Of a stretch of DNA of 64,000 bases, positions 46,994 through 55,401 are shown one piece after another. The DNA is from Bacteroidales bacterium (GTDB taxonomy: Bacteria > Bacteroidota > Bacteroidia > Bacteroidales > UBA932). Made by a program: the position numbers and the translations under genes. The notes below the pieces were generated by a model that was given only the letters and a program-made list of their open reading frames with translations, searched no databases and was not told the DNA's origin. Location of the stretch: positions 156,006 to 220,005 of the forward strand of contig JAFSOA010000006.1 in assembly GCA_017447265.1 (NCBI GenBank), in the 5' to 3' direction. How positions within the stretch are numbered: the first letter of the stretch is position 1; each line of letters begins with the position of its first letter.

Positions 46994-48697
46994 ATGTTGA
47001 TTGCTTTGAAACTGCTGGGGTCCATCGCTTTGCTGATGTATGGCATGAAGGTGATGAGCGAGGCACTCCAGAAAATGGCGGGACCGCAACTGCGTCACAT
47101 GCTGGGCGCAATGACCACCAACCGCTTCACGGGAGTCGCCACCGGTGCACTGGTCACCGTAGCCGTCCAGTCTTCTGCAGCGACCACGGTCATGACGGTT
47201 TCCTTCGTCAACGCCGCCCTCCTCACCCTCGCCCAGGCCATCTCCGTCATCATGGGGGCCAACATCGGCACCACCCTCTCGGCCTGGATCATGTCGGCCG
47301 GCTTTTCGTTCAACATCATCAACCTTGTCTGGCCGGCCTTCCTGGCAGGCATCATCCTGATCCAGATCGGCAAGCACCGCTACCTGGGCGATTTCCTGTT
47401 CGGCTTGTCCTTCCTGCTTTTCGCCCTGGGCATGCTCAAGCAGACCGGCACGGAGATGGACCTGGCCAACAACGCGGCCGTGGTCGACTTCTTCGCCAGT
47501 TTCAAGACGAATTACGGCACCATCCTGCTTTTCCTGCTCATCGGTACGATCCTGACTTTCATCGCCCAGTCCTCCGCCGCCCTGATGGCCATCACCATGG
47601 TGCTCTGCACCACGGGCGCCATCTCCATCTTCCAGGGCATCGCGCTTGTCATGGGTGAGAATATCGGTACCACGCTGACCGCCAACATCGCCGCGCTGAG
47701 CGCCAACACGCAGGCCCGCCGGGCCGCCGCCGCCCACCTCCTGTTCAATGTCTTCGGCGTGCTGTGGGTCCTGGCCCTGTTCTTCCCCTTCGTCCGCCTG
47801 GTCTGCGGCCTCGTGGGCGTCAACCCTTATGCCGAGACCCAGGATCCCACCCAGCTCTCCTTCGCCCTGGCCATGTTCCACACGGCCTTCAACGTCACCA
47901 ATACCCTGATCCTCATCTGGTTCATACCGCAGATCGAGCAATTCGTCTGCAAGATCATCAAGCCGAAGGCCAGCGAGGAAGAAGAGGAATTCCGCCTGAA
48001 ATTCATCCGCGGCGGTCTGATGAAGACGCCCGAGATTTCCGTGCTGCAGGCCCAGAAGGAAATCGCCGTGTTCGGCGAACGCATGATGAAGATGTCGCAC
48101 ATGGTGAAGGACCTCTACGGCATAGCCGACGAAGCCGAGTTCAAGAAGCTCTTCGACCGCATCCAGAAATACGAACAGATCAGCGACAACATGGAGAACG
48201 AGATCGGCAAGTACCTCGGCCAGGTGGGCGACGCACACTTGAGCGACGAGACCAAGGAGAAGATCCGCGCCATGCTGCGCCAGATCGGCGAGCTGGAGAG
48301 TATCGGCGATGCGGGCTACAACATGGCCCGCGTCATCCGGCGCAAGCACGAGGCCAAGCTGGAATTCACCGAACAGCAGGAAAACGGCATCAAGAAGATG
48401 TTCGCCCTGGCGCAGGAAGCCGGCGCCCGGATGCTCGAGATGCTCAACGGCCGGCGGGAAGACTTTGACTTCGGCCCTTCGGAAGAAATCGAGTCGAGAA
48501 TCAACCAGTGCCGCGACGAGCTCAAGGACGAGAACCTGCGCAACGTCGACACGCACGTATACAGCTACGACAGCGGCAGCATCTACATGGACCTGATCAA
48601 CGAGGCGGAAAAAGCCGGCGACTACATCATCAACGTCGTCGAGGCCCGTCTCGGTACTTCGCACCGCCAAACGGAACAGCTTGCCCTGGAGTCCTAG
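46994..48697 (+). CDS. Na+/phosphate cotransporter family protein with PhoU domain
   Basis: 567 residues. The N-terminal 320 contain two inverted Na_Pi_cotrans repeats with their QSSAATT and QSSAALM signatures and GANIGTTL / GENIGTTL, set in about eight membrane helices. The C-terminal 200 residues are a cytoplasmic helical PhoU-like domain (from about 350). Such proteins are thought to take up phosphate with sodium, or to export it. The ATG at 46994 fits the promoter; an in-frame TTG at 46982 is almost at the transcription start. It is transcribed alone or with the following reductase gene, 29 nt on. Confidence 0.9.
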   Translation: MLIALKLLGSIALLMYGMKVMSEALQKMAGPQLRHMLGAMTTNRFTGVATGALVTVAVQSSAATTVMTVSFVNAALLTLAQAISVIMGANIGTTLSAWIMSAGFSFNIINLVWPAFLAGIILIQIGKHRYLGDFLFGLSFLLFALGMLKQTGTEMDLANNAAVVDFFASFKTNYGTILLFLLIGTILTFIAQSSAALMAITMVLCTTGAISIFQGIALVMGENIGTTLTANIAALSANTQARRAAAAHLLFNVFGVLWVLALFFPFVRLVCGLVGVNPYAETQDPTQLSFALAMFHTAFNVTNTLILIWFIPQIEQFVCKIIKPKASEEEEEFRLKFIRGGLMKTPEISVLQAQKEIAVFGERMMKMSHMVKDLYGIADEAEFKKLFDRIQKYEQISDNMENEIGKYLGQVGDAHLSDETKEKIRAMLRQIGELESIGDAGYNMARVIRRKHEAKLEFTEQQENGIKKMFALAQEAGARMLEMLNGRREDFDFGPSEEIESRINQCRDELKDENLRNVDTHVYSYDSGSIYMDLINEAEKAGDYIINVVEARLGTSHRQTEQLALES

Positions 48698-48726
48698 CGA
48701 CTTTGTCAGATTAACGATACGAACGT

Positions 48727-49752
48727 ATGAGAGCAGCCATCTACGGTGCCGGTTCCATGGGAACGATTCTGGGTGCCTATATCACGAAAAACGGCGGGCG
48801 CATCGACCTGGTCAACCACAATTTCGCCCATGTGCGCGCATTGAAGGAAAAAGGTGCCCATGTCGTCGGAACTGTCGATTTCATCCAGCCCGTCAAGGCC
48901 ATCACGCCCCTGGAAATGGCCGGCACCTACAATATCATCATCCTGCTCACCAAGCAGATGGAGAATGAGCAGATCGTCCGTTTCCTGCTTCCTTACCTGA
49001 CACCCGACGGGGTGATCGTCACGCTGCAGAACGGTATCCCCGAACTGCTTATCAGCCACATCGTCGGCGCCGACCACGTGTTGGGCTGCACCGTCGCCTG
49101 GGGCGCCACCCTGCTGGAGCCCGGCGTCAGCGAACTCACCAGCGACCCCGACAGCCTCACCTTCCAGCTGGGATCCCTCTCCCCTTTTCCCAACCGGCAC
49201 TTGCAGGATGTCAAAGATCTCCTCCAACTGATGGGGCCCGTCGTCATTGAAGACAATTTCATCGGCACCCGCTGGACCAAACTGCTGATCAACGCCTCGT
49301 TCTCCGGTCTGAGCACCGCGCTGGGCTGCACCTTCGGTGATATCATCCTGCCGAAAGACTCCCGGAAAGTAACCCTCGCGCTCATCAAGGAGTGCATCGA
49401 AGTGGCCCGCAAGGGCAACATCCGCTTCGAGCCCGTCCAGGGCAAGGACGTCATCACCCTGCTCGACTTCAAGAATCCCATCAAGAAATCCTTTGCCTTC
49501 GCCATCCTGCCCTTGACCATGCGCAAGCATATGCGACTGAAAGCCAGTATGCTGCAGGATATCGAGAAGGGCAAGCGATGCGAGGTCGACGCCATCAACG
49601 GCGTCGTCTGCTCTTCCGGCAGGGAACTGAGCGTCCCCACGCCCCTCAACGACAAGGTCGTGGAGGTCATCCACCGCATCGAGCGGGGAGAACTGAAGCC
49701 CTGCCACGACAATCTGCAGTTCTTCCTTCCGATCCTGAAGAATCAGCCATAA
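48727..49752 (+). CDS. 2-dehydropantoate 2-reductase-like protein (PanE/ApbA family)
   Basis: 341 residues. NADP-binding IYGAGSMGTILGAYI at the N terminus, then TKQMENEQIV and LQNGIPE (the conserved TKxxQ and QNG regions), and a C-terminal helical domain with INASFSGLSTALGCTFG. PanE reduces ketopantoate to pantoate for coenzyme A. However the family also includes paralogs of other specificity, and this protein is longer than typical PanE, so the precise substrate is not certain. It is followed by an M28 peptidase gene after 16 nt. Confidence 0.78.
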   Translation: MRAAIYGAGSMGTILGAYITKNGGRIDLVNHNFAHVRALKEKGAHVVGTVDFIQPVKAITPLEMAGTYNIIILLTKQMENEQIVRFLLPYLTPDGVIVTLQNGIPELLISHIVGADHVLGCTVAWGATLLEPGVSELTSDPDSLTFQLGSLSPFPNRHLQDVKDLLQLMGPVVIEDNFIGTRWTKLLINASFSGLSTALGCTFGDIILPKDSRKVTLALIKECIEVARKGNIRFEPVQGKDVITLLDFKNPIKKSFAFAILPLTMRKHMRLKASMLQDIEKGKRCEVDAINGVVCSSGRELSVPTPLNDKVVEVIHRIERGELKPCHDNLQFFLPILKNQP

Positions 49753-49768
49753 CATAAAAACTGTCCCC

Positions 49769-51349
49769 ATGAAAAAATTCTGCCTCACACTTCTTGCGCT
49801 GACGGCGTGTCTGGCCATTCCCGCCACCGCCCAGACCCTCACCCACCCTTCCCGGGAGGAAGCGCTCCTCCGCGAGTGGATCCGGACGCTCGGTTCCGAC
49901 GATTTCGGCGGTCGCATGCCCATGACGGAATACGAAGCCAAGACCGTCGACTACCTCGCCGGTGAGATGAAGGCGATCGGCCTGCAGCCGGCCTTCGGCG
50001 ACAGTTTTTTCCAGCCCGTCCAGACGATCTCCACGGTCTGCCGGCCTGTGGGCGGCAAGGTGCGCGTGAAGGGCAGCCGCCGGCGCGTGGACCTGCTCTT
50101 CCCCGACGACCTGGTGATCTGGACCGCCCGGGCGGCCGGCAAGGTGGAACTTCCGAACACGGAGTTCGTCTTCTGCGGCTTCGGCATCGATGCGCCGGAA
50201 TTCGGCTGGAACGACTTTGACGGTGTCGATGTCAAGGGCAAGATCATCATCGCGATGGTCAATGATCCGGGGTTCTACGACGCGTCGCTTTTTCAGGGGA
50301 AGAACATGACCTATTACGGGCGCTGGACCTACAAGTTCGAGGAGGCGCAGCGCAGGGGTGCGGCCGGCTGCCTGGTCCTCCACAACACCGCGGCGGCCAG
50401 CTACGGCTGGAACGTGGCCGCCAACCACACCGGCAGCAACCTGGCCCTCTATGATGCAGCCACGGGCAATGCCGACGCCCTGGCCATCAAAGGCTGGTTC
50501 CATGAAAACGGCTGCCGCAAGCTTTTCGAAGCGGCCGGCGTCGATTTCGAAGCTACGCTCGACGCAGCCAAGCAGCCCGGCTTCCGCGCTTTCGTGCTCA
50601 AGGCCAGGACCTCGTTCGAGATGCGGGTCGACTACCAGATCGAGCAGACCTGCAATGTGGCCGGTGTCCTGCCCGGCAGCGACCTGAAGGACGAAGCGGT
50701 GGTGTTCAGCGCGCACTGGGATCATTTCGGCATCGGTTCTCCCGACGAGACGGGCGACTGCATCTACAACGGGGCTTCGGACAATGGTTCCGGCATGGCG
50801 GCGGTGCTGCTGCTGGCCAAGAAATACGCGGAGTTGCCGGTTCGTCCCCGCCGTTCGATGCTTTTCCTGATCCCGACGCTGGAAGAGAGTGGTCTTTTCG
50901 GAACGGAATTCTACTGTGCCCACCCGGCTTTCCCCATGGACAAGACGGCGGCGTGCATCAATTTCGACTGTATTGCGCCTGAGCCGCTCACCTATGACGT
51001 GGTGGTGCTCGGCGGCGGCAAGTGTGGTCTCGACCGTTACATCGAGGGCGCTGCGGGTGCGCAGGGGCGTTATGTCGTCTGGAACAATGACAATTCGGAC
51101 GGTTGGTATTTCCGTTCCGATCATTTCAATTTTGTCAAGAAGGGGGTTCCGGCCGTGGTGATCGAGTACGGCAAGGATCTGGTGGATCCTTCACGGCCGA
51201 ACAAATATCCTCGTTCGGACTGGTATCACAAGCCGAGTGATGAGTATCGCGATGACTGGGATTTCGCCGGTACGCTTGCTCACATCCGCATGATGTTCGC
51301 CGTCGGTCTCGATGTCGCCAACGCGGATCATCGACCTGAATGGTATTGA
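49769..51349 (+). CDS. Secreted M28 family zinc peptidase
   Basis: 526 residues with a signal peptide (MKKFCLTLLALTACLAIPATA). A protease-associated domain at about 130-250 splits the fold. The catalytic domain has SAHWDHFGIG, NGASDNGSGMAAVL (bridging Asp), LEESGLFG (catalytic Glu-Glu), NFDCIAPEP and, near the end, RSDHFNFVKKGVP. These are the zinc ligands and acid-base residues of M28 aminopeptidases such as the S. griseus enzyme. It would release N-terminal amino acids from peptides in the periplasm. An inverted repeat follows the stop. Confidence 0.9.
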   Translation: MKKFCLTLLALTACLAIPATAQTLTHPSREEALLREWIRTLGSDDFGGRMPMTEYEAKTVDYLAGEMKAIGLQPAFGDSFFQPVQTISTVCRPVGGKVRVKGSRRRVDLLFPDDLVIWTARAAGKVELPNTEFVFCGFGIDAPEFGWNDFDGVDVKGKIIIAMVNDPGFYDASLFQGKNMTYYGRWTYKFEEAQRRGAAGCLVLHNTAAASYGWNVAANHTGSNLALYDAATGNADALAIKGWFHENGCRKLFEAAGVDFEATLDAAKQPGFRAFVLKARTSFEMRVDYQIEQTCNVAGVLPGSDLKDEAVVFSAHWDHFGIGSPDETGDCIYNGASDNGSGMAAVLLLAKKYAELPVRPRRSMLFLIPTLEESGLFGTEFYCAHPAFPMDKTAACINFDCIAPEPLTYDVVVLGGGKCGLDRYIEGAAGAQGRYVVWNNDNSDGWYFRSDHFNFVKKGVPAVVIEYGKDLVDPSRPNKYPRSDWYHKPSDEYRDDWDFAGTLAHIRMMFAVGLDVANADHRPEWY

Positions 51350-51351
51350 AT

Positions 51352-51406
51352 GATGAATCGCTTCGCTTGCAGGTAAAGGTTCAAAAACCTTCCGCTACGA
51401 TTCATC
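51352..51406. repeat. Inverted repeat between convergent genes
   Basis: GATGAATCG (51352-51360) and CGATTCATC (51398-51406) are exact inverted copies, with AAGGTT/AACCTT inside. It could serve as a bidirectional terminator. The inner CTTCGCTTGC also occurs near 22580. Confidence 0.55.
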
Positions 51407-51436
51407 CGGTCAACGGAACAGAAGGCAGCGCCTCAG

Positions 51437-52144
51437 TTACACCAAAGAGAAGGCGACTTCCATCATGTGAGTGAAGGAAGTGCGGCGGGCTTCGGCCGAG
51501 AGGCCTTCGCCGGTGAGGACGATGTCGGAAATGGTGCAGATCGTCAGCGCTTTCTTATGGGCGAAAGCCGCGTTCAGGTAGAGTGCCGAAGCTTCCATTT
51601 CCACCGCCAGCACGCCCATTTTCCGCCAGTTGCCCTCTTTCGAGTGCTGGCAATAGAAGGCATCGGACGACAGCACGTTGCCCACTTTGTAATGGTAGCC
51701 GAGTTGTTCGCAGGCATCGGCGGCGCGACGGAGCAGGTCGAAGTCGGCGATCGGCGCGAACGTGCCGGGCAACTCGAACTGCGCGCCGTAGTTGGAATCG
51801 GTGCAGGCAGCCTGTGCCAGGACCAGGTCGCCCAGTTTCAGATCCGGATGGTAGGCGCCGGCGGAGCCGATCCGGATGATAGTTTCCACGCCAAAGAAGT
51901 TGAAGAGTTCCCAGGTGTAGATGCCGATGGACGGGATGCCCATGCCATGGCCCATCACGCTCACCGGACGGTCCTTATAGGTTCCCGTGAAGCCCAGCAT
52001 GCCGCGGATATCGTTGAACTGGACAGGATTCTCCAGATAATTCTCAGCAATGAACTTTGCGCGAAGGGGGTCGCCAGCCATCAGCACGATGGGTGCAATG
52101 TCGCCATTTTCGGCCCCGATATGGGGTGTAGGTGTGTTTTTCAT
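51437..52144 (-). CDS. deoD: Purine-nucleoside phosphorylase
   Basis: 235 residues from the ATG at 52144. The hexameric PNP signature is clear: MAGDPLRAKFIAE, GHGMGIPSIGIYTWELF, IRIGSAGAYHPDLKLGDLVL, VEMEASALYLNAA and SDIVLTGEG. It splits purine nucleosides with phosphate, giving a free base and (deoxy)ribose-1-phosphate in salvage. The frame runs on upstream past the promoter, but that part carries no homology. It is divergent from dcuB. Confidence 0.93.
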   Translation of the reverse strand: MKNTPTPHIGAENGDIAPIVLMAGDPLRAKFIAENYLENPVQFNDIRGMLGFTGTYKDRPVSVMGHGMGIPSIGIYTWELFNFFGVETIIRIGSAGAYHPDLKLGDLVLAQAACTDSNYGAQFELPGTFAPIADFDLLRRAADACEQLGYHYKVGNVLSSDAFYCQHSKEGNWRKMGVLAVEMEASALYLNAAFAHKKALTICTISDIVLTGEGLSAEARRTSFTHMMEVAFSLV

Positions 52145-52177
52145 AATCAACTGCAGTATATGATTAAGGTATTGTTG

Positions 52178-52205
52178 CAAAGGTAGCGAAAAAAAGCTAT
52201 CTTTG
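52178..52205. promoter_or_regulatory. Closely packed divergent promoters of deoD and dcuB
   Basis: Minus-strand TACCTTTG (52185-52178) and plus-strand TATCTTTG (52198-52205) lie back to back, 12 nt apart. Polymerase binding at one would block the other. Confidence 0.6.
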
Positions 52206-52235
52206 AAAGAATAACCGGATAACTGATACGAAACT

Positions 52236-53612
52236 ATGACCTTCACCATGATCATCGAGTTGCTCATCGTGCTGGCAGCTCTCTATGTGGGATCGCGCTA
52301 CGGCTCGCTGGCGCTCGGTGCCATTTCGGGCATCGGCCTGGCCATCCTTGTCTTCGGCTTCGGCCTGAAACCCGGCACCCCGCCCACCGACGTCATCTAT
52401 ATCATCATCGCCGCCGTCACCTGCGCCGGTACGCTGCAGGCCTCCGGCGGTATGGACTGGATGATCCAGGTCGCCGAAAAGATCCTTCGCAAGCACCCCG
52501 AGCACATCACTTTCCTCGGCCCGCTGGTTACCTTCTTCCTCACCGTCCTGGTGGGCACCGGTCACGTGGTCTACACCGTGATGCCGATCATCTGTGACAT
52601 CGCCCTCAAGAAGAATATCCGGCCTGAGCGTCCCTGTGGCGTTTCTTCCATCGCCTCGCAGGTCGGCATCACCTGTTCTCCCATCGCCGCCGCCGTCGTG
52701 GCCTTCGTCACGATCTCCAACGCCAACGGCTACATGGTCACCATCCCGCAGGTGCTGATGGTCACCATCCCCGCCTGTATCTGCGGCCTTCTGTGCGCAG
52801 CCCTCGCCTCATACAAACGCGGCAAGGATCTCGACAAGGACCCGCTCTTCCAGCGCCGGAAAGCCGACCCCGAGCAATACGCCTACATGTACGGAAACAC
52901 CGCTACGACCCTCAACAAAGTCATCACGAAAGAAGCCAAGGCATCCGTCTTTGTTTTTCTGGGCTCGCTGTTGATCATCGTCGCTTTCGCTTTCTGCCAG
53001 ATGCTGCACACGGCCGACGGTCGCACCGTCGCCCAGGCCATCGAACTGCCCAAGATGAACATCTGCATCCAGATCATCATGCTCATGGCGGCCGCTGCCA
53101 ACATCATGTTCTGCAAGGCATCTCCCAAGAAAGCCGTGGCCGGCGCCGTGTGGCAGAGCGGCATGGTGGCCGTGGTGGCCATCTACGGCATCGCCTGGCT
53201 GGCCGACACCTACTTCGGCAACTACATGGACGAGATGAAAGCCATGCTCACCGGCCTGGTCACCAGTTATCCCTGGGCCATCGCGCTGGTGTTCTTCATC
53301 GTCTCGGTGCTCATCAATTCGCAGGGTGCCGTGGTGGTGGCCATGCTGCCGCTGGCCTACGAACTCGGCATCGCCGGTCCTGTGCTCCTCGGCGTGCTGC
53401 CCAGCGTGTACGGATACTTCTTCATCCCGAACTATCCGTCTGACATCGCCACCGTCAACTTCGACCGCTCCGGCACGACCGTCATCGGCAAATACCTGCT
53501 CAACCACAGTTTCATGATGCCTGGCCTGATCTGCGTGACCGTCTCGACCATCATCGGCTACCTGATGACGAACGTCCTGTTTGCGGGCTATTTCGCCAGC
53601 TTCGTCCACTAA
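52236..53612 (+). CDS. dcuB: Anaerobic C4-dicarboxylate transporter, DcuA/DcuB family
   Basis: 458 residues and about ten membrane helices. VGTGHVVYTVMPIICDIA, RPERPCGVSSIASQVGIT and IPNYPSDIATVNFDRSGTT are hallmarks of the Dcu family. It exchanges or exports dicarboxylates such as fumarate, succinate and aspartate across the inner membrane under anaerobic conditions. Dcu proteins DcuA and DcuB cannot be told apart by motif alone. It precedes the histidine degradation genes by 45 nt, on the same strand, so the products of glutamate or aspartate fermentation may leave through it. Confidence 0.88.
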   Translation: MTFTMIIELLIVLAALYVGSRYGSLALGAISGIGLAILVFGFGLKPGTPPTDVIYIIIAAVTCAGTLQASGGMDWMIQVAEKILRKHPEHITFLGPLVTFFLTVLVGTGHVVYTVMPIICDIALKKNIRPERPCGVSSIASQVGITCSPIAAAVVAFVTISNANGYMVTIPQVLMVTIPACICGLLCAALASYKRGKDLDKDPLFQRRKADPEQYAYMYGNTATTLNKVITKEAKASVFVFLGSLLIIVAFAFCQMLHTADGRTVAQAIELPKMNICIQIIMLMAAAANIMFCKASPKKAVAGAVWQSGMVAVVAIYGIAWLADTYFGNYMDEMKAMLTGLVTSYPWAIALVFFIVSVLINSQGAVVVAMLPLAYELGIAGPVLLGVLPSVYGYFFIPNYPSDIATVNFDRSGTTVIGKYLLNHSFMMPGLICVTVSTIIGYLMTNVLFAGYFASFVH

Positions 53613-53657
53613 GCGGAAAATACTGATAATCGTTATAATCCATAGAAATAATATCTT

Positions 53658-55367
53658 ATGAAACAAATCGTAGAATGCGTCCCCAACTACAGTGAAGGGC
53701 GCGATAGATCAGTGATTGACAACATCGTGGCGGCCATCGCCTCCGTCGAGGGGGTGAAGGTGCTCGACGTGGACCCCGGCGAGGCCACCAACCGCACGGT
53801 CGTGACTTTCGTGGGCGAACCGGCTCCCGTCTGCGAAGCAGCTTTCCGCGGCGCGGCCAAAGCACAGGAACTCATCGACATGCGCAAGCACCACGGCGCC
53901 CATCCGCGCTCGGGTGCGACCGACGTGCTGCCGCTCATCCCCGTTGCGGGCATCACGCTCGAGGAGTGCGCCACCCTGGCACGCGACCTGGCGAAGCGCA
54001 TGTATGAAGAGCTGGGCATCCCCTGCTACTGCTACGAAGCTTCCGCCTTCAAGCCCGAGCGCAAGAACCTGGCGGTCTGTCGTGCCGGTGAATACGAGGC
54101 CCTGCCCGAGAAGATAGCCGACCCGGCACGCCGGCCTGATTTCGGCCCCGACAGCTATAACGACACCGTAGCCCGCAGCGGCGCCTCGAATGTAGGCGCC
54201 CGCAACTTCCTGGTGGCGGTGAACTACAACCTCAACACCACCTCCACCCGCCGTGCCATGGCCATTGCCTTCGATGTACGCGAAAAGGGCCGCAAGGCCC
54301 GCGAAGGCGGCTCCCTGACCGGCAAGCTGCTCAAAGATGAGAAGGGCGAGCAGATCTGGATTCCCGGCACCCTCAAGGGATGCAAAGCCATCGGCTGGTA
54401 CATTGACGAATACGGTATCGCCCAGGTGTCCATGAACATCACGGATATTGACGCCACGCCGCTGCATGTGGCTTATGAAGAGGTGTCCCGCGCGGCAGCC
54501 GCACGCGGCCTGCGCGTAACGGGCGCCGAGATCGTGGGGCTGGTGCCCAAGCGCGTGCTGCTCGAAGCCGGCAGATTCTATCTGGAGAAACAACAGCGTT
54601 CGCTCGGCATCGACGAGAGCGAGATCCTGAAAATCGCCGTCAAGTCCATGTCGCTCGACGACCTGAAGCCGTTCGATCCCAAAGAGAAAGTCATCGAATT
54701 CCTGATGCAGGACGAAGAGGAAGAGGCCCGCAAGCACCGCCTCGTGCGGATGACGGCCGAAGGCTTCGCCCGCGAGACGGCCTCCGAATCTCCCGCACCG
54801 GGCGGCGGTTCCATCTCCGCCTACATGGGCGCCCTGGCGGCAGCCCTCGGTACGATGGTCGCCAATCTCTCGTCCCACAAACGGGGCTGGGACGAACGAT
54901 GGAAAGCGTTCTCCGACGTGGCGGAACGGGGACAGATCCTGATGCAGGAACTGCTCGACCTCGTGGACGAAGACACCGCCGCATTCGACCGGATCATGGC
55001 CTGCTTCGGCATGCCCAAGGGCACCGACGAGGAAAAGGCCGCCCGCGCCGCCGCCATCGAGGAAGCCACGCTTTACGCGGCATCCGTGCCGCTGAAGACC
55101 ATGGAGGCTGCACTGAAGACCCTGCCGCTGGCGCTGGAAATGGCGCAGAAGGGCAATCCGGCGTCCGCTTCCGACGCGGGTGTCGCCGCCCTCGCCGCGC
55201 GTGCCGCCTGCCGCGGCGCCGAGCTCAACGTCCGCATCAACGCATCCGGCCTGAAAAACCCCGCGCCCGCTCAACCGCTGATCGAACGGGCCGCCAAGGT
55301 GCTCCTGGAAGCCGAAGCGCTCGAGCAGCTGGTGCTCGATGCCGTGAACGGACACATCAACGGATGA
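53658..55367 (+). CDS. ftcD: Bifunctional glutamate formimidoyltransferase / formimidoyl-THF cyclodeaminase
   Basis: 569 residues in two enzymes. Residues 1-330: formiminotransferase, with VECVPNYSEGRD, HHGAHPRSGATDVLP and NVGARNFLVAVNYN. Residues about 370-569: cyclodeaminase, with SPAPGGGSISAYMGALAAAL and KGNPASASDAGVAALAA. Together they move the formimino group of N-formiminoglutamate to tetrahydrofolate and then release ammonia, leaving glutamate and 5,10-methenyl-THF. The fused form is the animal-type arrangement also seen in Bacteroidota. It begins the hut cluster after dcuB. Confidence 0.94.
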   Translation: MKQIVECVPNYSEGRDRSVIDNIVAAIASVEGVKVLDVDPGEATNRTVVTFVGEPAPVCEAAFRGAAKAQELIDMRKHHGAHPRSGATDVLPLIPVAGITLEECATLARDLAKRMYEELGIPCYCYEASAFKPERKNLAVCRAGEYEALPEKIADPARRPDFGPDSYNDTVARSGASNVGARNFLVAVNYNLNTTSTRRAMAIAFDVREKGRKAREGGSLTGKLLKDEKGEQIWIPGTLKGCKAIGWYIDEYGIAQVSMNITDIDATPLHVAYEEVSRAAAARGLRVTGAEIVGLVPKRVLLEAGRFYLEKQQRSLGIDESEILKIAVKSMSLDDLKPFDPKEKVIEFLMQDEEEEARKHRLVRMTAEGFARETASESPAPGGGSISAYMGALAAALGTMVANLSSHKRGWDERWKAFSDVAERGQILMQELLDLVDEDTAAFDRIMACFGMPKGTDEEKAARAAAIEEATLYAASVPLKTMEAALKTLPLALEMAQKGNPASASDAGVAALAARAACRGAELNVRINASGLKNPAPAQPLIERAAKVLLEAEALEQLVLDAVNGHING

Positions 55368-55398
55368 CAGATTCTTCGCTTCGCTCAGAATGACATCA
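55368..55398 (+). repeat. Short dispersed repeat motif in front of hutU
   Basis: AGATTCTTCGCTTCGCTCAG followed by AATGACA fills nearly all of the ftcD-hutU gap. This wording is familiar as a dispersed intergenic repeat in gut bacterial genomes. It contains an ATG (55390) in frame with hutU. Confidence 0.5.
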
Positions 55399-55401
55399 GC
55401 T

